DNA from: Nitrospira sp.
Lineage (GTDB): Bacteria; Nitrospirota; Nitrospiria; Nitrospirales; Nitrospiraceae
Assembly: GCA_015904045.1 (NCBI GenBank)
Contig: JABMDG010000121.1
Location: 1 to 5,271, forward strand
Direction: 5' to 3'
Length of the DNA stretch: 5,271 nt
In this document: one piece after another, positions 1-3,914 of the stretch
How positions within the stretch are numbered: position 1 is the first letter of the stretch
How the letters are laid out: each line of letters opens with the position of its first letter
Notes under the pieces: generated by a model
Seen by the model: only the letters and a program-made list of their open reading frames with translations
Told to the model about the DNA's origin: nothing
The model's database searches: none
Position numbers and translations under genes: made by a program

Positions 1-1
1 C

Positions 2-1159
2 TGCTTCGAAGAGAACGGAGAGAGTGGCTCCGATTGACTTCTGATGGAACGCGAGCCGTTTGGCACGGCCGAGGTCCTGCAGGATCTCGGCGCGCTTTCT
101 GGCGCCGGCGGGTGACGTGTTCTGTATCATGCGGGATGCAGCCGTACCTGGTCGTGGTGAATAAGGGAACACATGCAGATAGGAAAAGGGCAGGTCGGTG
201 GCGACCGCCAGAGTGTTGCGGAAGGCAGCCTCGGTTTCGCCGGGGAAGCCCGTCATCAGGTCGGTTCCCAACCCCAAGTGAGGAATTTTTGCGGTGGCGT
301 GCTCGATCAATCCGACATAGGTTTTGACGGTATGGCGACGGTTCATGTTCTGTAAAATATGGTCGTCTCCGCTCTGTAACGGGATATGTAGGAAAGGGCA
401 GAACTTCGTTGAACCAGCCAGGAGGTCCAGCAACTCGTCACTGACGGTCGTCGGCTCGATCGAGGAGATACGGATGCGGTCGAGGCCTGGTACTTGATCA
501 AGCTGGCGAAGCAATGAACAGAAATCATGGTGGGTGTAGCGATACTGCCCGATGTTTACTCCTGTCAGCACGATCTCGCGGTATCCGCGCGCGGCCAAAC
601 TGGCCGCCTCTTGAAGAATATCCTCCAGCCGTCTGCTCCGCTCATGTCCCCGTGAGAAGGGAATGATGCAGAAGCTGCACATGGCGCTGCAGCCATCCTG
701 AATTTTTAACGGCGCCCTTGTGGAATCCGGCTCTCCAAAGTACGGCAGGTCGAAGTCCTCCCGCGCCATCGTTCTGGTGTGACGGATTTCCGGAGCTGTG
801 CGTTTCTGCAAGGCATGGGAGGGGGGTAAGTAGGACGGCAAGTCGAGCTTGAATTGGTGGCCGACGATGAGATCGATGCCCGTCTGTCGCTTGAGCCCCT
901 CGAGTCCCGCTTGGGCGTAACAGCCGGTCACGGCGACGAATGCATGGGGAGAATGTTTGAGGGTTTTTCGGATCAGGTACCGCGATGTACGCTCGGCCTC
1001 TTCCGTCACCGCGCAGGTATTCAGCACGAGCAGGTCCGTCGGCCGGCCGAATTCGACCAGTGCGAACCCTCTGCGGCGGAGCCCTTCTCCCAGCACAGCT
1101 GTTTCAGCGTGGTTCAACCGGCATCCTAACGTGTGAATCGACGCGCGTGCCTGTGTCAT
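2..1159 (-). CDS. mtaB: MtaB, tRNA t6A37 methylthiotransferase (N-terminal 386 codons, cut by left window edge)
   Basis: A radical-SAM enzyme that methylthiolates N6-threonylcarbamoyladenosine at position 37 of tRNAs reading ANN codons (t6A to ms2t6A), in the cytoplasm. Reading the minus strand from ATG at 1159 gives an unbroken frame to the window edge. The N-terminal UPF0004 domain has the three cluster cysteines C13 (TLGCRLN), C49 (NTCAVT) and C80 (TGCYAQ). The radical-SAM CxxxCxxC is C157, C161, C164 (CSAMCSFC). Family motifs follow: LTGVNIGQY, ISSIEPTTV, LHIPLQSG (257-264), GTDLMTGFPGE (298-308) and YSPRPGTAA (333-341). The last residues in view, around LSVLFEA, look like the start of the TRAM domain, so roughly the last 40-60 residues are missing. 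GCRLN and the t6A-type motifs favour MtaB over MiaB or RimO. A second in-frame ATG lies at 1168 (MSAM), but it overlaps the -10 box, so 1159 is preferred. No Shine-Dalgarno sequence precedes either. Confidence 0.95.
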   Translation of the reverse strand, partial: MTQARASIHTLGCRLNHAETAVLGEGLRRRGFALVEFGRPTDLLVLNTCAVTEEAERTSRYLIRKTLKHSPHAFVAVTGCYAQAGLEGLKRQTGIDLIVGHQFKLDLPSYLPPSHALQKRTAPEIRHTRTMAREDFDLPYFGEPDSTRAPLKIQDGCSAMCSFCIIPFSRGHERSRRLEDILQEAASLAARGYREIVLTGVNIGQYRYTHHDFCSLLRQLDQVPGLDRIRISSIEPTTVSDELLDLLAGSTKFCPFLHIPLQSGDDHILQNMNRRHTVKTYVGLIEHATAKIPHLGLGTDLMTGFPGETEAAFRNTLAVATDLPFSYLHVFPYSPRPGTAASRMIQNTSPAGARKRAEILQDLGRAKRLAFHQKSIGATLSVLFEA

Positions 1160-1166
1160 GGCGGAC

Positions 1167-1196
1167 ATTATAGGGAGGTTGCAACGGTTCCGGCAA
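1167..1196 (-). promoter_or_regulatory. Putative sigma-70 promoter of mtaB
   Basis: On the minus strand, TTGCCG (1196-1191, 4/6 to TTGACA) and a perfect TATAAT (1172-1167) are separated by 18 bp. The expected transcription start, about 7 bases past the -10, falls at about 1160, one base before the mtaB ATG. This implies a leaderless or near-leaderless mRNA and fits the lack of a Shine-Dalgarno sequence. Read from sequence only; the start site is inferred. Confidence 0.55.
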
Positions 1197-1235
1197 GGCT
1201 GCGCCTGCGAGACGAGTTGTCGTCCGGATCGTCCT

Positions 1236-1264
1236 TTGATTGCAGAAATACTGCATGCTAGGAT
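1236..1264 (+). promoter_or_regulatory. Putative sigma-70 promoter of the small secreted-protein gene
   Basis: TTGATT (1236-1241, 4/6) and TAGGAT (1259-1264, 4/6) are 17 bp apart, which predicts a start near 1271 and a leader of about 36 bases before the ATG at 1307. The spacer carries a perfect 5-bp inverted repeat, TGCAG-aaata-CTGCA (1241-1255). Just upstream is another short dyad, GACGA-gttg-TCGTC (1211-1224). Both hexamers are only moderate matches. Confidence 0.4.
1241..1255. repeat. 15-bp dyad inside the promoter spacer, possible operator
   Basis: TGCAGAAATACTGCA has perfect 5-bp arms around a 5-base AT-rich centre. It sits between the -35 and -10 of the rightward promoter, a position where a bound repressor would block RNA polymerase. 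Dyads this short are frequent by chance, and I do not recognise a named regulator for it. Confidence 0.3.
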
Positions 1265-1306
1265 GCCCGCAGTTCCTGCGATCACGTTGCCGCTTGTGGG
1301 GATAGA

Positions 1307-1717
1307 ATGGCGCGCCGGCCTGAGTTTGTTCTCATGCTCCTCCTCCTACTGACGCTGGGTAGTTCGCTTCCGACGGGGGAGGCCAAAGGTCTCCTTCCTG
1401 CCGAGCCTGATGTCAGTACCCGTGTCGATGAACTCTATGATCACGAAGCCCGGCTCTTTATCACCCTCTATTCGCTGGCAGGGAACGGCCAAGTCGATTA
1501 CGTGACGGGCCGCTTGGTTCGGGAGTATGCCCGTAGCGCCTACGGGAATCCCGTGTATCAGACCGAAGCCCAGCCGCTGTTCTATTGGTGGAACCACACG
1601 ATGTGGAACGATCCGGAACAGGATGGGGTGAATGGCAACGAACGCGTCTATCAAGAGAATACTGAGTTCGATATCTCGCGCTACAAACCCTGTCTCTTCA
1701 ACGGCCAAACTTGTTAG
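1307..1717 (+). CDS. Small secreted protein of unknown function
   Basis: 136 residues. It starts with a clear Sec signal peptide: basic n-region MARRPEF, hydrophobic core VLMLLLLLTLG (8-18), and a likely signal peptidase cut after GEA (near residue 26). The mature part of about 110 residues is polar with an aromatic centre (LFYWWN at 91-96, followed by HTMW at 97-100). Next comes an acidic, glycine/asparagine-rich stretch, DPEQDGVNGNE (102-112), reminiscent of a calcium-binding loop but not a canonical EF-hand. Two cysteines near the C-terminus (C129, C136) could form a disulfide in the periplasm. I recognise no characterised domain; it resembles uncharacterised exported proteins I associate with Nitrospira, from memory only. 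The ATG at 1307 is preceded by GGGGA at 1298-1302, a weak ribosome site. A 184-codon antisense frame covers the same stretch but lacks protein-like features. Confidence 0.8.
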   Translation: MARRPEFVLMLLLLLTLGSSLPTGEAKGLLPAEPDVSTRVDELYDHEARLFITLYSLAGNGQVDYVTGRLVREYARSAYGNPVYQTEAQPLFYWWNHTMWNDPEQDGVNGNERVYQENTEFDISRYKPCLFNGQTC

Positions 1718-1766
1718 TCTCTCCACTGGTCGGTGAGAGTGTCTCCCGCAAGCTTTTGAGATTCTT

Positions 1767-1796
1767 CTGAGAAAGTACGGGGCCCGATGGTATTCT
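1767..1796 (+). promoter_or_regulatory. Possible extended -10 promoter for ampG
   Basis: TATTCT (1791-1796, 4/6) is preceded directly by TGG (1788-1790), matching the TGn extended -10 motif. A CTGAGA (1767-1772, 4/6) lies 18 bp upstream. The predicted start near 1803 gives a leader of about 67 bases. No convincing terminator separates this site from the preceding gene, so read-through is also possible. Confidence 0.35.
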
Positions 1797-1869
1797 GCGT
1801 TCCATCTGGCAGTCCAGGGCTGTGCTGACAGCCGGGTTTCATCATCTCCTTTCGATGTGAGTATTCCAC

Positions 1870-3135
1870 GTGAACGAACCTCCCACCGGTATGGCTGCAT
1901 TGATGAATCGGCGTCTCGCCGTGATGTTGCCCTTAGGCTTTGCCTCCGGTCTGCCGTTGGCCCTGACCGCCGGGACGTTGCAGGCGTGGCTGACAGTGGA
2001 GGGAGTCGATCTGAAGACGATCGGCATCTTCACTCTGGTCGGACTTCCCTATACGTTGAAATTCCTCTGGGCGCCCTTCATGGATCGAATCGTGCCACCG
2101 TGGCTCGGGCGGCGGCGCGGCTGGATGCTGCTCACCCAATTGTGCGTCGCGTTGGGTTTGGTGCTGATGGCGATGACCAGCCCGCGCACCCATCCGGAAC
2201 GGTTGGCCGCGTATGCGCTATTAGTGGCGTTTCTTTCCGCGTCGCTGGACATCGTTTTCGACGCCTATCGAACCGACACGCTCCAGCCGCACGAACGAGG
2301 TCTGGGTGCGGCGGTGTGGGTCAATGGGTATCGCATCGCGCTCTTGGTGGCCGGCGCCGGCGCCTTGTGGCTGGCCGACTCTGTTGGCTGGCCCACGGCG
2401 TATCTGACGATGGCGGCTGTCATGTTGGCGGGCGTCGCCATCATTATCGCGAGTCCGGAACCCACTCGGCTCGCCGATCCTCCTAAAAGTCTCGGCGAGG
2501 CCGTCGGAGCGCCGCTCCGGGAATTCTTTTCCCGGCCACAAGCGCTGGGGTTCTTGGCCGTGATCGTGCTGTACAAGCTCGGCGATGCGTTCGCCTCTTC
2601 GTTGCAAACGGCGTTTCTGATCGGTGGATTGGGATTTTCGGCGACGGAGGTCGGAGCCGTGAAAGGCCTCGGCATTTTTGCCACGCTATTCGGAGCACTG
2701 CTCGGAGGCGTCATGATGACGCGGGCCAGCCTCGTTCCATCGCTGCTGCTCTTCGGCCTGCTGCAGGCTGTGTCCAACCTAGGGTTTGCCGTGTTGGCGG
2801 CGGCTGGGAAAAGTACGGCGATTCTGACCGCAGCGGTCGTGATCGAGAATGTGACGGGTGGCATGGGCACGGCCGCGTTCGTTGCGCTGGTCATGTCGCT
2901 CTGTGACCCACGGTACACAGCTACTCAATTCGCATTATTGTCTTCCTTGGAGGCGTTGGGCCGGGTCTTTGCGGGGCGTCCCTCGGCTGGTCTTGTCGAT
3001 ATGATGGGATGGGCCCAGTTCTTCGTTGTGACGATGGTAGTGGCCCTGCCCGGGATCTTGGCTGTATGGTGGCTTCGGCATCACCTCAAACAAGAGCAGA
3101 AGGGGAGAACGCAGACATTGTCTCAGGCCGTGTAA
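1870..3135 (+). CDS. ampG: AmpG-family muropeptide permease (major facilitator superfamily)
   Basis: An inner-membrane, proton-driven importer. Characterised AmpG proteins carry GlcNAc-anhydroMurNAc and its peptides from periplasm to cytoplasm for cell-wall recycling, and in some bacteria thereby control beta-lactamase induction. The 421 residues include about 12 hydrophobic segments, e.g. 16-37, 51-70, 88-104, 112-130, 178-195, 226-245, 262-282, 290-311, 317-341 and 382-401. Signature stretches are GFASGLPLALT (23-33), LQAWLTVEGVDLKTIG (37-52), PYTLKFLWAPFMDR (60-73), LGRRRGW (79-85, the MFS loop 2-3 basic motif), DIVFDAYRTDTL (127-138) and GGMGTAAFVALVMSLC (330-345). At 421 residues it is shorter than the 491-residue E. 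coli AmpG but typical of 12-helix homologues. The start is uncertain: GTG 1870 has only a weak upstream GTGAG, and in-frame ATGs at 1891 and 1903 also leave the first helix intact. No ampC or ampD is visible nearby, so a role in antibiotic induction cannot be inferred. Confidence 0.9.
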   Translation: MNEPPTGMAALMNRRLAVMLPLGFASGLPLALTAGTLQAWLTVEGVDLKTIGIFTLVGLPYTLKFLWAPFMDRIVPPWLGRRRGWMLLTQLCVALGLVLMAMTSPRTHPERLAAYALLVAFLSASLDIVFDAYRTDTLQPHERGLGAAVWVNGYRIALLVAGAGALWLADSVGWPTAYLTMAAVMLAGVAIIIASPEPTRLADPPKSLGEAVGAPLREFFSRPQALGFLAVIVLYKLGDAFASSLQTAFLIGGLGFSATEVGAVKGLGIFATLFGALLGGVMMTRASLVPSLLLFGLLQAVSNLGFAVLAAAGKSTAILTAAVVIENVTGGMGTAAFVALVMSLCDPRYTATQFALLSSLEALGRVFAGRPSAGLVDMMGWAQFFVVTMVVALPGILAVWWLRHHLKQEQKGRTQTLSQAV

Positions 3136-3176
3136 TCACGTATATGCCCGGCGGATCAGGTATCTTGACGTCCGAT

Positions 3177-3205
3177 CTGTCACAAATCTTTCCTGCTCTC
3201 ATAAT
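3177..3205 (+). promoter_or_regulatory. Putative sigma-70 promoter of the DUF4359-like gene
   Basis: CTGTCA (3177-3182, 4/6) and CATAAT (3200-3205, 5/6) are separated by 17 bp in the 93-base gap after ampG. The predicted start near 3212 gives a short leader of about 17 bases containing the ribosome site GAGGGG (3220-3225). This suggests the small gene can be transcribed independently of ampG. Confidence 0.45.
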
Positions 3206-3228
3206 AGTGGAGTTCTAACGAGGGGACT

Positions 3229-3600
3229 ATGAGTCTTGCCCGGTTAGCCTGGATGGTAGCAGTACTGACCGGGGCAATAGGCTTGGCGCTGTCGAATCCG
3301 ACGACGGACGACTATTTACAATTTGTCGAACGGGAATTGAATGGGGCGCTTGACCGGATGGATCAAGGCACGCCTTCCCAAGAGCAACAGGTGATTCGCC
3401 AAGTATTTCGTGCTCAGGGTAAGAAGCTCATCGAGGGTATTGTCCGGCCATCGACGGTTCGACACAATTGGGGGTTGCTGAGCCGATATGAGACCAGAGT
3501 GGCTGAGACGAAGGTGGTCGTCGTTGGCATCGGGGGGCAGTTCGTTCCAATCAAGGGTGTGGATGAGGCCACGCTGAAAATCGGACGGATGGCCTTTTAG
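3229..3600 (+). CDS. Small exported or membrane-anchored protein resembling DUF4359
   Basis: 123 residues. It opens with a single hydrophobic segment (LAWMVAVLTGAIGLALS, 6-22) that is either a signal anchor or a signal peptide. The soluble part starts NPTTDDYLQFVEREL (23-37), continues through a charged, probably helical middle (QEQQVIRQVFRAQGKKLIEG, 51-70) and ends in a predicted beta-rich stretch with RYETRV (86-91), KVVVVGIGGQFVPI (95-108) and a final KIGRMAF. The NPxxxDYxxFxxxxL opening after a transmembrane segment and the late glycine-rich strand pair recall DUF4359, a family with no known function; this assignment is from memory. The ATG at 3229 follows a good GAGGGG at 3220-3225 with a rather short 3-base gap. 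It has its own putative promoter and lies upstream of nrdJ, but the 310-base regulatory gap argues against a shared operon. No cysteines are present. Confidence 0.8.
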   Translation: MSLARLAWMVAVLTGAIGLALSNPTTDDYLQFVERELNGALDRMDQGTPSQEQQVIRQVFRAQGKKLIEGIVRPSTVRHNWGLLSRYETRVAETKVVVVGIGGQFVPIKGVDEATLKIGRMAF

Positions 3601-3667
3601 GATGTTCAAGAACGAAGAAAATGCCTGGGTACGGCCCTGTCATCGCAGTCGTTTCTGGGGATAACTC

Positions 3668-3680
3668 TCCTGTAACAGGA
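3668..3680. repeat. 13-bp perfect palindrome upstream of nrdJ
   Basis: TCCTGT-A-ACAGGA has perfect 6-bp arms around one central base. The centre is too small for a stable RNA hairpin loop, so a dimeric protein-binding site is more likely if it is functional. No T-tract follows, so it is not a terminator for the preceding gene. The regulator is unknown. Confidence 0.35.
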
Positions 3681-3685
3681 CGGAA

Positions 3686-3695
3686 TAACGCGTTA
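3686..3695. repeat. 10-bp perfect palindrome TAACGCGTTA
   Basis: TAACGCGTTA is self-complementary and begins 5 bases after the preceding 13-bp palindrome, with centres about 16-17 bp apart. It may be part of a compound operator in the nrdJ control region, though a 10-bp palindrome can occur by chance. Confidence 0.25.
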
Positions 3696-3710
3696 AGACT
3701 CACTCAACGG

Positions 3711-3719
3711 CTATCCACA
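3711..3719 (+). promoter_or_regulatory. DnaA-box-like site
   Basis: CTATCCACA matches the E. coli DnaA box TTATCCACA at 8/9 positions. A weaker site CCATCCACA (7/9) lies at 3742-3750 on the same strand, 31 bp away, and a still weaker CAGTTCACA lies between them at 3731-3739. DnaA is known to regulate nrdAB in E. coli through boxes upstream of the promoter; a similar role here is inferred. Confidence 0.35.
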
Positions 3720-3741
3720 GCTTTCCCTCGCAGTTCACAGC

Positions 3742-3750
3742 CCATCCACA
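3742..3750 (+). promoter_or_regulatory. Weaker DnaA-box-like site overlapping NrdR box 1
   Basis: CCATCCACA matches TTATCCACA at 7/9 positions and shares five bases with the first NrdR box. If both proteins bind, they would compete or interact at this point. The match is weak, and part of it is dictated by the NrdR-box sequence. Confidence 0.2.
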
Positions 3751-3761
3751 ATATTTAGTGT
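3746..3761 (+). promoter_or_regulatory. NrdR box 1 (strong)
   Basis: CCACAATATTTAGTGT matches the NrdR consensus ACACWATATATWGTGT at 14/16 positions. NrdR is the zinc-ribbon/ATP-cone repressor that shuts off ribonucleotide reductase genes when dATP is high. The site's last T is the first base of the TTGACA -35 of the nrdJ promoter, so binding should hinder polymerase. Confidence 0.8.
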
Positions 3762-3789
3762 TGACAAAAGATTGAGATAGCTATATGTA
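3761..3789 (+). promoter_or_regulatory. nrdJ promoter
   Basis: A perfect TTGACA -35 lies at 3761-3766. The -10 is less clear: TATGTA at 3784-3789 gives an ideal 17-bp spacer but only 3/6 identity, while TATATG at 3782-3787 is 4/6 with a short 15-bp spacer. Either way transcription would begin near 3795, leaving a leader of about 115 bases. Both promoter elements are covered by the paired NrdR boxes, so the gene is probably repressed by NrdR when dNTP supply is sufficient. Confidence 0.6.
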
Positions 3790-3793
3790 GTCT
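3778..3793 (+). promoter_or_regulatory. NrdR box 2 (weaker)
   Basis: TAGCTATATGTAGTCT matches the NrdR consensus at 11/16 positions, mostly in the AT-rich core and the right half. It starts exactly 32 bp after box 1, leaving a 16-bp linker. Paired boxes on the same helix face, about three turns apart, are the usual NrdR arrangement, and that supports a match that would be weak alone. It covers the -10 region. Confidence 0.6.
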
Positions 3794-3797
3794 CCTC

Positions 3798-3811
3798 GAT
3801 CGAAATCGATC
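3798..3811. repeat. Short inverted repeat in the nrdJ leader
   Basis: GATCGA-AA-TCGATC has perfect 6-bp arms around two bases, just past the predicted transcription start. It overlaps a perfect 8-bp palindrome, TCGATCGA, at 3796-3803, and TCGATC recurs as a direct repeat 10 bp apart. It could be an operator near the start site. The two-base centre is too tight for a normal RNA hairpin with all arms paired. Confidence 0.3.
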
Positions 3812-3866
3812 ACTTTCCATGAATGTATGACAGCCCCCGCCGCTATCAGAGTATGAGCCGTTCGAC

Positions 3867-3914
3867 ATGCCTGAGCTGATTGTCAATCTGCCTCTGGAAG
3901 GAGGAACGCTGTGA
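3867..3914 (+). CDS. Possible 15-codon leader ORF overlapping the nrdJ start
   Basis: ATG at 3867 opens a frame encoding MPELIVNLPLEGGTL. Its TGA stop (3912-3914) overlaps the nrdJ GTG start (3911-3913) in the sequence GTGA. The strong nrdJ ribosome site lies inside it. Such overlap is typical of translational coupling. However, the ORF has no good Shine-Dalgarno of its own and is short enough to arise by chance. I do not recognise the peptide. Confidence 0.2.
   Translation: MPELIVNLPLEGGTL
3898..3904 (+). promoter_or_regulatory. Strong ribosome binding site of nrdJ
   Basis: AAGGAGG, within the longer GGAAGGAGG (3896-3904), lies 6 bases before GTG 3911. This near-ideal Shine-Dalgarno sequence fixes the GTG as the start, in agreement with the family's MRIERRFT N-terminus. 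Confidence 0.85.

Noticed and set aside
1..1159. Several plus-strand frames of 60-97 codons
   Set aside because: They are all opposite the intact minus-strand mtaB frame, which carries all six cluster cysteines and the family motifs.
1719..1739. Terminator after the small secreted-protein gene
   Set aside because: CTCTC and GAGAG can pair around an 11-base loop, but the stem is short and no T-tract follows.
1346..1900. 184-codon antisense open frame
   Set aside because: It is longer than the sense gene but has shadow-like composition, with no signal peptide, motif or ribosome site. The sense frame has a textbook signal peptide.
1870..3135. Alternative identity as a general sugar or drug MFS transporter
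   Set aside because: Multiple AmpG-specific stretches (GFASGLPLALT, VGLPYTLKFLWAP, DIVFDAYRTD, GGMGTAAFVALVMSLC) are present in order, so the AmpG family fits much better.
3602..3664. 20-codon ORF (MFKNEENAWV...) starting one base after the DUF4359-like stop codon
   Set aside because: It has no ribosome site and no recognisable features, and is short enough to be chance. It ends within otherwise non-coding sequence.
3790..3910. Cobalamin riboswitch in the leader of the B12-dependent nrdJ
   Set aside because: I looked because some class II/I reductase genes are B12-switched. The leader of about 115 bases is too short and has no recognisable B12-box; NrdR control explains the region better.
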